From contig CAWAUO010000009.1 of NCBI GenBank assembly GCA_963785245.1, positions 1 through 17,399 on the forward strand: DNA of 17,399 nucleotides, in the 5' to 3' direction. A program made the position numbers and the translations under genes. Under the pieces are notes generated by a model. The model did not search any database, was not told where the DNA came from, and saw only the letters and a list, made by a program, of their open reading frames with translations. This DNA is from JAHEEL01 sp963785245. GTDB lineage: Bacteria; Actinomycetota; Acidimicrobiia; Spongiisociales; UBA5794. Positions 6,040-13,529 of this stretch are shown piece after piece. How positions within the stretch are numbered: the stretch's first letter is position 1; each line of letters begins with the position of its first letter.

Positions 6040-6676
6040 CGACGGCTTCGAGCAACGAGCTTCGATCAACGAGCCCGATGATTCTTCCCCCAGTGGGGGA
6101 GGAATCGTGCCGGACCCTGATTCGACCAGTGACCTCGACGAGATCGTGATCCTCGAGCCGGGACCGACGGCGCATGAGCTTGGGCTCGAACTGCCTGAGG
6201 ATCCGGACGAGGCGCAGGCGCTGTTGCTGCGCGAGTTGAGCGAAGCCCGGCAGGAAGCCGGCGAACAACTGGAGATGCTGCAACGCGTCGCGGCCGACTT
6301 CGACAACTATCGGCGTCGGATCGAACGAGACCAGGCGGAGAACGTCGAGCGCGCGTCCCAGCGCGTCATCGAGAGCCTCCTCCCGACGCTTGACGCCTTT
6401 GACGCAGCTACCGCGTTCGAACCGCAGACCCCGACAGAGCAGAACACGCTCGACGGCATGGTCTCGACGCGGGCGCAGATGCTCGAGACGCTTGCCCGCG
6501 AGGGTTTCGAGCCGATCCCGGCAGCCGGTGAACTGTTCGATCCGAAGGTGCACGAGGCCGTGTCGGGACCGGGAGACGGCGAGGGCGACCTGGTCGTCGA
6601 TGCCGAACTGCGGCGCGGCTATGCCATGCGCGGTCGGGTAATCCGGCCGTCCCTCGTGACGGTGAAACATGCGTAA
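6026..6676 (+). CDS. grpE: Nucleotide exchange factor GrpE
   Basis: The 216-residue product shows the GrpE layout: an acidic, disordered N-terminus (about 1-60), a long helix with ADFDNYRRRIERDQ (90-103), a middle part with ESLLPTLDAFD (116-126), and the C-terminal beta domain with FDPKVHEAVS (171-180) and RRGYAMRGRVIRPSLV (196-211). It releases ADP from DnaK. The ATG at 6026 lies inside dnaK, overlapping by 14 bases, with GGAGG three bases before it; the frame is open further upstream inside dnaK, but there is no reason to extend it. The end overlaps dnaJ by eight bases. The first part of the gene contains a very stable 14-bp hairpin (6078-6108), which may lower expression of grpE, dnaJ and hspR relative to dnaK. 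Confidence 0.96.
   Translation: MTSPDDGFEQRASINEPDDSSPSGGGIVPDPDSTSDLDEIVILEPGPTAHELGLELPEDPDEAQALLLRELSEARQEAGEQLEMLQRVAADFDNYRRRIERDQAENVERASQRVIESLLPTLDAFDAATAFEPQTPTEQNTLDGMVSTRAQMLETLAREGFEPIPAAGELFDPKVHEAVSGPGDGEGDLVVDAELRRGYAMRGRVIRPSLVTVKHA
6078..6108 (+). other. Strong intracistronic hairpin between dnaK and the grpE body
   Basis: Bases 6078-6091 pair along their whole length with 6095-6108: 14 bp including two G:U pairs, with five consecutive C:G pairs next to a three-base loop (AGT). It begins 39 bases after the dnaK stop and 52 bases after the grpE start, in the part encoding the disordered N-terminus. There is no T-tract, so partial termination, RNase processing or 3'-end protection of the dnaK message are the options. 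Confidence 0.6.
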
Positions 6677-7601
6677 GGAATGGCTCGAGAAGGATTACTA
6701 CGCCACACTTGGTGTCTCGAAGACCGCTTCGGGCAAGGAAATCAAGAAGGCGTTCCGGAAGCTCGCGCGCGAGTTCCATCCGGACAACAATCCTGACGAC
6801 GCCGTCTCCGAGGCACGCTTCAAGGAGATCAACGAGGCCTACGACACGCTCGCGGACGACGACGAACGCAAGGAATACGACCACGCCCGTGAGATGGGGT
6901 ACTTCGTTGGCGACCCCGGCGGCCACCAGCAGTACGTGCGGGTCGAGGACATCTTCGGTGGCCAAGCGGCAGCCGGAGGTCGCGGTGGGTTCCAGGACCT
7001 CCTAGGGGGGCTCGGCGATCTGTTCGGACAGGGCGGCGGACGCCAGTACCAACCGCGTCCGGCGGCCGGCCGCAACTTGCAGGCAGATCTCTCGCTGACA
7101 TTCCATGAGGCGCTCTCGGGTGCCACGAAGTCCATTTCGGTCGACGGCCGGAAAGTGAAGGTCAAGGTCCCGATGGGGATCGCCGACGGCACCAAGGTTC
7201 GCCTGGCAGGCAAGGGAGAGCCGGGTTCTGCAGGCGGCCCCGCAGGCGACTTGTTCGTCCGCGTGCACGTTGCAGAACACCCGATCTTCGAGCGGGCCGG
7301 CAAGTGCGACCTCAAGTTGGATGTGCCGGTCACGTTCGCGGAGGCTGCGCTCGGCGCCGTGGTCGAGGTCCCGACCCTCGACGGGACGACGAAGATCCGT
7401 GTGCCGGGAGGCACGCAGGGCGGTACGGTGATGAAGGTGTCAGGCAAGGGAGTCGAGACGGTCAACAAGACCGGAGATCTCCTCGTGACGGTCCGGGTCA
7501 CGGTTCCGACCGAACTGTCGGAAGCGGAACAGGAACTCCTCGAAGCCTTCCGCGACGAGCGACTGCCGGACAACCCGCGCGAGCACCTGGGGGTGACGTG
7601 A
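6669..7601 (+). CDS. dnaJ: DnaJ-family co-chaperone without zinc-finger domain (CbpA-like)
   Basis: The 310-residue protein has an N-terminal J domain with HPD at 37-39, a glycine/phenylalanine-rich linker (about 95-125), and the two beta-rich C-terminal substrate-binding domains (about 136-280, with GTKVRLAGKGEPG and IRVPGGTQGG). The four CxxCxGxG repeats of classical DnaJ are absent; the only cysteine is Cys213. It is therefore a class B (CbpA-like) J protein although it occupies the dnaJ slot of the heat-shock operon. It should stimulate the DnaK ATPase through HPD and deliver substrates. The ATG at 6669 overlaps the end of grpE, which implies translational coupling, and the stop TGA shares one base with the hspR start. 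Confidence 0.93.
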   Translation: MRKEWLEKDYYATLGVSKTASGKEIKKAFRKLAREFHPDNNPDDAVSEARFKEINEAYDTLADDDERKEYDHAREMGYFVGDPGGHQQYVRVEDIFGGQAAAGGRGGFQDLLGGLGDLFGQGGGRQYQPRPAAGRNLQADLSLTFHEALSGATKSISVDGRKVKVKVPMGIADGTKVRLAGKGEPGSAGGPAGDLFVRVHVAEHPIFERAGKCDLKLDVPVTFAEAALGAVVEVPTLDGTTKIRVPGGTQGGTVMKVSGKGVETVNKTGDLLVTVRVTVPTELSEAEQELLEAFRDERLPDNPREHLGVT

Positions 7602-7996
7602 TGAACAGCGAAGAAGCCCGATACGTCATCTCGGTCGCCGCGGAGATGTCGGGGATGCATCCGCAGACGCTGCGTATCTACGAGCGGCGAGGGCTCATCG
7701 AGCCGTATCGAACGCCGGGAGGAACCCGGCGCTACTCCGAAGCCGACATCGAACGCCTCGACGTCATCCAAGAGCTGACGAGTGCGGGCGTGAACCTCGA
7801 AGGCGTCCGCCGGATCATGAGCCTCGAGAGCGAGAATGATCGGCTCAGAAACCAGGTAGATCGGCTCCGTCGGCTGCTGGAGGAGTCCGACGCGCGATTC
7901 GTTGGCGACCCGGAGCGGAGAACGGTGATTCGGATGGGCGTCGTCCAACGGAGGAACCTCCCCGCGATTCGGCGCAAACGGCCGTCGGGCGAATAG
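7601..7996 (+). CDS. hspR: Heat-shock repressor HspR (MerR family)
   Basis: The 131-residue protein has an N-terminal MerR-type helix-turn-helix: YVISVAAEMSGMHPQTLRIYER (8-29), then RRGLIEPYRTPGGTRRYSEADI with the family's GGTRRYS wing. A coiled-coil helix follows (about 75-97). Its length, the HPQTLRIYERRGL signature and its place after dnaK-grpE-dnaJ identify HspR, which represses the operon at HAIR sites and, in studied actinobacteria, uses DnaK as co-repressor. A half-perfect HAIR lies in the dnaK promoter of this window. The ATG at 7601 shares its A with the dnaJ stop and has GGGGGTG upstream. The last 20 residues are basic and have no obvious domain. Confidence 0.95.
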   Translation: MNSEEARYVISVAAEMSGMHPQTLRIYERRGLIEPYRTPGGTRRYSEADIERLDVIQELTSAGVNLEGVRRIMSLESENDRLRNQVDRLRRLLEESDARFVGDPERRTVIRMGVVQRRNLPAIRRKRPSGE

Positions 7997-7997
7997 C

Positions 7998-8012
7998 AGC
8001 CGAGGAGCGGCT
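7998..8012 (+). terminator. Weak hairpin after hspR
   Basis: AGCCG (7998-8002) pairs with CGGCT (8008-8012) over a five-base loop directly after the hspR stop. The stem is short and no T-tract follows, so this is only a tentative end of the heat-shock operon. Confidence 0.25.
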
Positions 8013-8023
8013 TCGCAGTCGCC

Positions 8024-8055
8024 GAGTAGCGGAGTAGCTGAGTAGCTGAGTAGCG
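8024..8055 (+). repeat. Four tandem copies of an 8-bp unit GAGTAGC(G/T)
   Basis: The units at 8024-8031, 8032-8039, 8040-8047 and 8048-8055 read GAGTAGC followed by G, T, T, G. The array is in the 83-base gap between hspR and the next gene and ends 12 bases before the ribosome-binding site at 8068-8074. Every unit carries TAG, so it is not part of a reading frame in that phase. Function is unknown; slippage-prone repeats near a promoter could affect expression. Confidence 0.85.
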
Positions 8056-8079
8056 TCGGGCTCTCTTTTGGAGGTAGCC

Positions 8080-9303
8080 GTGACGCTCGACGTTGAAGCC
8101 ATTCGCAATCAGTTCCCTGCTTTGTCTCGGGTGGTTGGGGGGAGACCGGCGGCCTATCTCGATGGGCCGGGTGGAACGCAGGTACCGAAGTCCGTCATCG
8201 ATGCGATGGCGGACTTCATGCGTGCCGGGGGCAGCAATCACGGCGGGCCGTTCGTGACGTCACGCGAGACCGATGCCGTCGCCGAAGAGGCACGCCGGGC
8301 CGTCGCCGACCTGTTCGGGGCATCGCCCGACGAGATTGCGTTCGGTCAGAACATGACCTCCCTGACGCTCTCCGTCAGCCGGGCGCTCGGTGCAACGTGG
8401 GAGGCAGGCGACAACATCGTGGTGACCCGCCTCGACCACGACGCCAACGTCTGGCCATGGGTGATCGCAGCCCGTGACGCAGGGGCCGACGTCCGCTGGA
8501 TCGACTTCGACCCTGACAACGGATGCCGTCTGGACACCGAAGGTCTCGGCAGCCTCATCGATGCCCGAACCCGCCTCGTCGCCGTGACCCATGCATCGAA
8601 CGCGGTCGGGACCATCACCGACCTGGGCCCCATCATCGAGGCGGCGCATGCAGTCGGGGCGAGGACCTATGTGGACGCGGTGCACTACTCGCCCCACGGA
8701 CCCCTCGATGTAGCGGACCTCGGAACCGACTTCCTCGCAGCCTCTTCGTACAAGTTCTTCGGACCGCACACCGGATGCCTCTATGGCAGCTCCGAAGCGC
8801 TCACCGAAGAGGCCGCCTACAAGATCCGCCCTGCCCCAGATGACCCGCCCGGCAAGTGGGAGACCGGGACACAGAGTTTCGAGAGCCTGGCCGGCGTCGC
8901 TGCCGCCGTCGAATACATCGCCTCGCTCGGTGACGGTTCGTCCAGACGAGATCGCATCCTGTCGGCCATGGAGACCATCGGCGCGTACGAACGCGCCGTG
9001 TCTGCCCGCTTCCTCGAGGGGATCGCGGCGCTGCCGGCGGTGACGCTCTACGGTCGGAGCACACCCGACGGCCGGACGCCGACGTTCGCCGTCTCGGTCG
9101 ACGGGGTCCGCCCCGACACGGTGGCCGCGGAACTCGGGGATCTCGGCATCTTCGTGTGGTCCGGCGACTACTACGCAGTCGAGGTCATGAGCCGCCTCGG
9201 ATTGGCCGATCAGGGCGGCCTCGTCCGTATCGGGTTCGTGCACTACAACACCCTTGAGGAAGTCGACCGGGTCGTGGCCGCTCTCGGCGATCTGTCACCG
9301 TGA
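8080..9303 (+). CDS. Cysteine-desulfurase-like PLP-dependent protein lacking the catalytic cysteine
   Basis: The 407-residue protein is a class-V aminotransferase-fold enzyme. YLDGPGGTQ (26-34) starts the fold, GGSNHGG and an LDHDANVWPW segment (118-127) follow, YVDAVHYSPH (197-206) carries the PLP-binding aspartate and histidine, and SSYKFFGPHTG (222-232) carries the Schiff-base Lys225. These details match the cysteine desulfurase-like subgroup typified by Vibrio VC1184 (TIGR01976), from memory. In true IscS/SufS enzymes a loop with a persulfide-forming Cys follows; the corresponding SGDYYAVEVM here has tyrosine, so desulfurase activity is doubtful and another lyase or epimerase reaction is possible. 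The GTG at 8080 follows TTGGAGG (8068-8074) by five bases. The stop overlaps the glycosidase start as GTGA. Confidence 0.88.
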   Translation: MTLDVEAIRNQFPALSRVVGGRPAAYLDGPGGTQVPKSVIDAMADFMRAGGSNHGGPFVTSRETDAVAEEARRAVADLFGASPDEIAFGQNMTSLTLSVSRALGATWEAGDNIVVTRLDHDANVWPWVIAARDAGADVRWIDFDPDNGCRLDTEGLGSLIDARTRLVAVTHASNAVGTITDLGPIIEAAHAVGARTYVDAVHYSPHGPLDVADLGTDFLAASSYKFFGPHTGCLYGSSEALTEEAAYKIRPAPDDPPGKWETGTQSFESLAGVAAAVEYIASLGDGSSRRDRILSAMETIGAYERAVSARFLEGIAALPAVTLYGRSTPDGRTPTFAVSVDGVRPDTVAAELGDLGIFVWSGDYYAVEVMSRLGLADQGGLVRIGFVHYNTLEEVDRVVAALGDLSP

Positions 9304-10658
9304 CGGCGTTCCCCGACGACTTCGTCTTCGGCGTCTCCGCCTCGGCCTATCAGATCGAGGGCGCATGGGATGAAGACGGCAAGGGCGAGTCGATCTGGGA
9401 CCGCTTCGTACGCGAGCCCGGGCGCATCATCAACGGTGACACCGGCGACGTCGCGTGCGACCACTATCACCGATACGCCGAAGATGTCGCGCTCATGGCA
9501 ACTGCGGGGATCCCCGCCTACAGCCTGACCACCGCCTGGACCAGGATCATCCCGGACGGTACCGGACCCGTCGAACCACGCGGCATCGCCTTCTACGACC
9601 GCCTGGTCGACGAACTCCTCGAGCATGGGATCACGCCCCACGTCACGCTCTACCACTGGGAACTGCCACAGGCGCTCCAGGACAACGGCGGGTGGGCCAA
9701 CCGTGACACCGTCGATGCGTTCGTTCGCTACGCAGATGTCGTGAGCAGCGCGCTCGGAGATCGGGTGCAGCACTGGGAGACCCACAACGAACCATGGGTG
9801 GCGTCGTTCCTCGGCCACTACTTCGGCGAGTTTGCCCCTGGCCACACCGACCTTGCCGAGACACTCGCCGCAGGACATCACCTGCTCCTCGCCCATGGTC
9901 GTTCCGTGCCGGTGATCCGATCGAACGTGGTCGACAGCGACGTCGGCATCATCCTCGACTGCCGGCCTTCGACGCCTGCGAGCGCAGACCCGGCCGACGT
10001 GGCAGCCGAACGTCACTTCGACGGATTCCGGAACCGGTGGTTCTTCGATCCGGTGTTCGGGAAGGGCTACCCACAGGACATGCTCGACATCTACCTGCAG
10101 CGCGGGGCCTTCGAAGACGAGATCCCTTCGTTCATTCGCCCCCGGGACCTCGAGGAGATCGCCGTGCCACTCGACTTCATCGGCGTCAACTACTACACCG
10201 CACTTGCAGTGGGCGCCGGGAGCGAGGAAGACGAGACCACCTGGCTGATGCCGGGCCCGAACCCGCCGGAGGGCTACACCGAGATGGGGTGGGAGATCGT
10301 CCCGGCTGCGCTTACGACGTTCCTCAAGCGCATCCACGACGACTATGGAGCGAAGGACATCCGCATCACGGAGAACGGCGCCTCCTATTCGGATGGACCT
10401 GGGCCGGACGGCCACATCCACGACCGCCGCCGCATCGACTACCTCTGGTCGCACCTCGAAGCCGTTGCCGACGCGATCGAACTCGGTGTGCCGGTGACGG
10501 GCTACTTCGTATGGTCGATCATGGACAACTTCGAGTGGACGCTCGGCTACAGCCAGCGCTTCGGACTGATCTGGGTCGACCATGCAACCGGCGAGCGCAT
10601 CCCGAAGGACAGCCTCGCCTGGTATGGCAACGTGATCGCGTCTCGATCACTCGGGTGA
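9300..10658 (+). CDS. Glycoside hydrolase family 1 enzyme (beta-glucosidase-like)
   Basis: The 452-residue length and motifs fit GH1. The start is FVFGVSASAYQIEGAW (8-23) with the sugar-binding Gln18, LYHWELPQAL lies at 117-126, the acid/base Glu164 is in THNEPW, the nucleophile Glu358 is in ITENGAS, and the aglycone/sugar region WSIMDNFEW follows near the end. There is no signal peptide, so it is cytoplasmic and acts on imported beta-glycosides. One oddity is the motif usually written YRFSIAWPRI. It reads YSLTTAWTRI here (74-83), so the arginine that normally contacts the nucleophile is a serine. The GTG at 9300 overlaps the previous stop (GTGA). The neighbouring PLP enzyme and amidohydrolase do not reveal the substrate. 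Confidence 0.93.
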   Translation: MTAFPDDFVFGVSASAYQIEGAWDEDGKGESIWDRFVREPGRIINGDTGDVACDHYHRYAEDVALMATAGIPAYSLTTAWTRIIPDGTGPVEPRGIAFYDRLVDELLEHGITPHVTLYHWELPQALQDNGGWANRDTVDAFVRYADVVSSALGDRVQHWETHNEPWVASFLGHYFGEFAPGHTDLAETLAAGHHLLLAHGRSVPVIRSNVVDSDVGIILDCRPSTPASADPADVAAERHFDGFRNRWFFDPVFGKGYPQDMLDIYLQRGAFEDEIPSFIRPRDLEEIAVPLDFIGVNYYTALAVGAGSEEDETTWLMPGPNPPEGYTEMGWEIVPAALTTFLKRIHDDYGAKDIRITENGASYSDGPGPDGHIHDRRRIDYLWSHLEAVADAIELGVPVTGYFVWSIMDNFEWTLGYSQRFGLIWVDHATGERIPKDSLAWYGNVIASRSLG

Positions 10659-10690
10659 TGTTGAGCCAACCTGTGGCGTGCCGCAGCCGA

Positions 10691-10696
10691 TACGCT
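10691..10696 (+). promoter_or_regulatory. -10-like box for a leaderless amidohydrolase transcript
   Basis: TACGCT ends seven bases before the ATG at 10704, and there is no ribosome-binding site in front of that ATG. This spacing is what leaderless actinobacterial genes show. The hexamer is a weak match and no -35 box is clear. Confidence 0.35.
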
Positions 10697-10703
10697 GGCA
10701 CCG

Positions 10704-11810
10704 ATGCGCACGTCGATCACCGTCCGCGAACCAGGGGCCGAATCGATCGCGCTCGTCATCGAAGGCGATCGCTTCACCGACCCGGATGACGGGCCAATCG
10801 ACAATGAGATTGCGACCGGCCATCTCTACGCCGTGCCCGGCCTCGCCGACTGCCATGCGCACCTCGGTGTCGGGACCATCGGACAGATGGGCACCCTCAC
10901 CGATGAGGAGATCCGCTCCAACGGTATCGCCAACGCCTGGATGCAGGTGGAAGGCGGCGTGCTCCTCATCGCCGACAAGGGCTCATCGAGCGATGTGTCG
11001 CTCGAGATTCTCGACGCGCCGCCGTCGACCCGGCCGAGGATGCAGATGGCCGGCCGCATCATCTCGTCCCCCGGCGGCTACTACCCGGGATACGGCAGAG
11101 AGGTCGACGACGCCGGCCTGGCCGATGCCGTGCGAGCGGCCTGTGCCACGCCTGCCTCGTGGGTCAAGATCATCGGGGACTGGCCGCGTCGCGGGCTCGG
11201 GACCCAGGCCAACTTCACCGAGGAGGCGCTGCGCACCGCGGTCGAGGTTGCCCACGCCGCTGGCTGCCGGGTGGCGGTCCACACGATGGCGCCTGAGGGC
11301 ATCGGGCCCGCAGTCGAAGCTGGGATCGATTCGATTGAGCACGGCCTGTTCCTGTCTGCCGAAGGACTACGCCGATTGGCAGCGCGGCACGGAGCGTGGG
11401 TGCCCACGGTTCTTGGAGCCGAAGCGATCATTGAGATGCTCGGAGCCGACAGCACCGGAGGCCGTCTCTTGACCGGAGGAGTCGACAATGTTCGAGAGCT
11501 CCTCCCCGAAGCCGAGCGGCTTGGCGTGACGATCCTGACCGGCACCGACCTCGCGGTCCCCCATGGGCAGGTCGCGCGTGAAGCGATCCGCCTCCACGAA
11601 CTGGGATTGTCGGAACACGCGACACTCCGCGCCGTCACCACAGCCGCCTTTGACTACCTCGGGGCGCCACGCGGCTTCTCCCCAGGCATGCCGGCGGACG
11701 CCGTGTTCTTCTCCGACGACCCGAGAGTGCGCCTCGAAACGCTGCTCGAACCTCGTGTCGTCGTTCGTGCCGGCAGGGTCATTCCCACTCAGAGCTCGAG
11801 ACGCCGGTAG
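10704..11810 (+). CDS. Metal-dependent amidohydrolase (imidazolonepropionase/prolidase-like)
   Basis: The 368-residue protein is an amidohydrolase-superfamily TIM barrel. Metal ligands are visible in order: His51 and His53 in DCHAHLG, probable carbamylated Lys155 in WVKIIGD, His193 in AVHTMAP, His213 in IEHGL, and Asp282 in LTGTDLA. The final GMPADAVFFSDDP segment is the usual return strand of the small beta domain. This residue set fits the binuclear prolidase/imidazolonepropionase-like group that hydrolyses amide bonds in small molecules or dipeptides; the substrate is unknown. The ATG at 10704 lies 45 bases after the glycosidase stop with no ribosome-binding site, so it may be leaderless. 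The 3' end overlaps the opposing permease gene by 22 bases. Confidence 0.85.
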   Translation: MRTSITVREPGAESIALVIEGDRFTDPDDGPIDNEIATGHLYAVPGLADCHAHLGVGTIGQMGTLTDEEIRSNGIANAWMQVEGGVLLIADKGSSSDVSLEILDAPPSTRPRMQMAGRIISSPGGYYPGYGREVDDAGLADAVRAACATPASWVKIIGDWPRRGLGTQANFTEEALRTAVEVAHAAGCRVAVHTMAPEGIGPAVEAGIDSIEHGLFLSAEGLRRLAARHGAWVPTVLGAEAIIEMLGADSTGGRLLTGGVDNVRELLPEAERLGVTILTGTDLAVPHGQVAREAIRLHELGLSEHATLRAVTTAAFDYLGAPRGFSPGMPADAVFFSDDPRVRLETLLEPRVVVRAGRVIPTQSSRRR

Positions 11811-12589
11811 AGGAGCATCGCACCGGCCACGAAGACGACGGCAGTCGCGGCGGTCGCCCATACCGCGCTGGCGGGATCGAACGGGTTCCCGTGGATGTAC
11901 TCCATCCCTGGGATCCACCCATTGAGATCGAGGTCGGCCTTCATGAGTCCGGTCGGCAGGTAGCGATACCACGACGGCCGAATCTGGGATGGAGCGAATC
12001 GCAGCACGAGCCACAGGACCATTGCGATGAGTGCAACCGGTCCGCGACGTCGGATCAGCACTCCGAGGAGGCCGGTCAGGGAAATGAAGAACCCCAGCAC
12101 CACCATCGTCGCGCCGAGCGCGATCAGGAAGCGCCCGAACACCGGTGCATCCGGTATCACGAAGCGGTACGGCGTGACCTGCGGCAGCCACCAGTTGGCA
12201 ACGAGTCCGGGGATCAGGACGGCAGCAACCGAGAGGCCGATCCAGAGGCCCGTGAGTTTCGCGGCGACGTAGCCCCCTCTCGCCACCGGCTTCGAGACAA
12301 GCCAGGCCGCGATGCCGCTGCGGTACTCACCGACAACCGTCGCCTCGGCCAGGATGATCCCGGCGAACACGGGGAACACCATGAGTGCGTTGAGTAAGTT
12401 CTCATAGCCCAACGAACCAAACGGCTTGTTGCCGGTCGCCACAACGAAGTACACGAAACCGTTGATGCCCGCCACCCACAAGACCAGATGGAACAGGCCG
12501 CGCCGGCCGAGCCACCTCCGCAATTCCGTATCGAGGACCCCAAAGAACCCCCCAAGCCCAAGGCGAACCGTGGTCACGTCAATCGCCAT
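11789..12589 (-). CDS. ABC-2 type transporter permease (second copy)
   Basis: The 266-residue protein has about six hydrophobic segments (roughly 33-51, 65-82, 107-130, 152-178, 184-198 and 241-261), as in ABC-2 export permeases. The motif AEATVVGEYRSGIAAWLVSKPVAR (split around residues 81-104) closely matches the equivalent part of the other permease in this operon, showing they are paralogues. It should pair with the ATPase encoded just upstream. The ATG at 12589 overlaps the ATPase 3' end by 11 bases; a longer in-frame extension would run inside the ATPase gene and add no membrane segment. It is the last gene of the operon and ends 22 bases inside the convergent amidohydrolase gene. Substrate unknown. 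Confidence 0.85.
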   Translation of the reverse strand: MAIDVTTVRLGLGGFFGVLDTELRRWLGRRGLFHLVLWVAGINGFVYFVVATGNKPFGSLGYENLLNALMVFPVFAGIILAEATVVGEYRSGIAAWLVSKPVARGGYVAAKLTGLWIGLSVAAVLIPGLVANWWLPQVTPYRFVIPDAPVFGRFLIALGATMVVLGFFISLTGLLGVLIRRRGPVALIAMVLWLVLRFAPSQIRPSWYRYLPTGLMKADLDLNGWIPGMEYIHGNPFDPASAVWATAATAVVFVAGAMLLYRRLEL

Positions 12590-13529
12590 GGTCGGACCCC
12601 ACAAGCGCAAGGTACGCGTCCTCAAGTCGTCCTTCGCTGAGATGAAACTCGATGATGTCGTGCCCGTCACCGTCGACCAACGCCGGGGCGAGCCGTTGGA
12701 TGGCCGATTCATCGCTCAATCGGACAACCCAATCCTCGATCTCTCCGTGACGACGTGCGTTGATGCTCTTTACCCACGGTTCATCCGCGAGTCGGGCATG
12801 CAACGCGTTGGTGTCTCCCCGTAGTCGAACCGCGTAGTCCGTATCGGATACCGTCAGGATCTCGTCGATGTCTCCCTGGGCCACGATGGCCCCCCGGCTG
12901 ATCATGGCCACCGTGTCACTCACCTGTTCGACGTCGTTGAGGATGTGCGTCGAGTAGAACACGGTCGCTTCGGTGCGAGTTTCTTCGATGAGGTCCAGCA
13001 TGTCGCGACGGCCGGTCGGGTCGAGCCCGGCGGACGGTTCGTCGAGGATGACGAGATCGGGATCGCCGATGAGCGCCTGAGCCACGCCCACGCGCTGCCG
13101 CTCACCACCCGACAATCCCGCCATACGACGCTTCGCCTTGTCGGTCATACCGACCCGATCGACGAGTTCGTCGACGCGGCGCCGGAGCGCAGAACCGTGA
13201 GGGTGCCCGGGATAGAGCCGCCCAGCGGTGGCGACCACATCTCTCACCGTCTGATGGGACGGGAAGACCGGATCCTGCGGCAGATAGCCGATGTGCGAGC
13301 GAGCCAGGAGACCGCTTCCTCGCACGTCGATGCCGTTCACGGCCGCCCATCCCGAGGTGGGCATGATGAGTCCCATGAGGATCTTCATCGTGGTCGTCTT
13401 GCCGGCACCGTTCGGGCCGAGGAAGCCGCACACGGATCCGGCTTCGACGGTGAGGTCGAGGCCGCGCAGGGCTTCGACCTTCCGGTACCGCTTCTTCAGT
13501 TGCCGAATCTCGATCGCGGGGACCGTCAT
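12579..13529 (-). CDS. ABC transporter ATP-binding protein (second copy)
   Basis: The 316-residue protein is a complete ABC ATPase: Walker A GPNGAGKTT (38-46), Q-loop Gln85 in YLPQDP, signature LSGGERQRVG (139-148), Walker B ILDEPSAGLDP (161-171) and the H-loop His195 in STHIL. The roughly 85 residues after the core (starting near YAVRLRG) form an extra C-terminal domain of the kind found in ABC-2 exporters. It is about as similar to the other ATPase of this operon as recent paralogues would be: the first 50 residues align almost without gaps, and both tails share EPWV and a closing LVG...GD. The ATG at 13529 has AGGGAG upstream and overlaps the preceding permease stop as ATGA. Confidence 0.95.
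   Translation of the reverse strand: MTVPAIEIRQLKKRYRKVEALRGLDLTVEAGSVCGFLGPNGAGKTTTMKILMGLIMPTSGWAAVNGIDVRGSGLLARSHIGYLPQDPVFPSHQTVRDVVATAGRLYPGHPHGSALRRRVDELVDRVGMTDKAKRRMAGLSGGERQRVGVAQALIGDPDLVILDEPSAGLDPTGRRDMLDLIEETRTEATVFYSTHILNDVEQVSDTVAMISRGAIVAQGDIDEILTVSDTDYAVRLRGDTNALHARLADEPWVKSINARRHGEIEDWVVRLSDESAIQRLAPALVDGDGHDIIEFHLSEGRLEDAYLALVGSDHGD

Noticed and set aside
8024..8055. CRISPR array
   Set aside because: The unit is only 8 bp with no spacers between copies and no cas genes are present.
9243..10583. Minus-strand open frame of 446 codons opposite the GH1 gene
   Set aside because: Mirrors the glycosidase, valine/aspartate-rich without motifs, and no ribosome-binding site or neighbour supports it.
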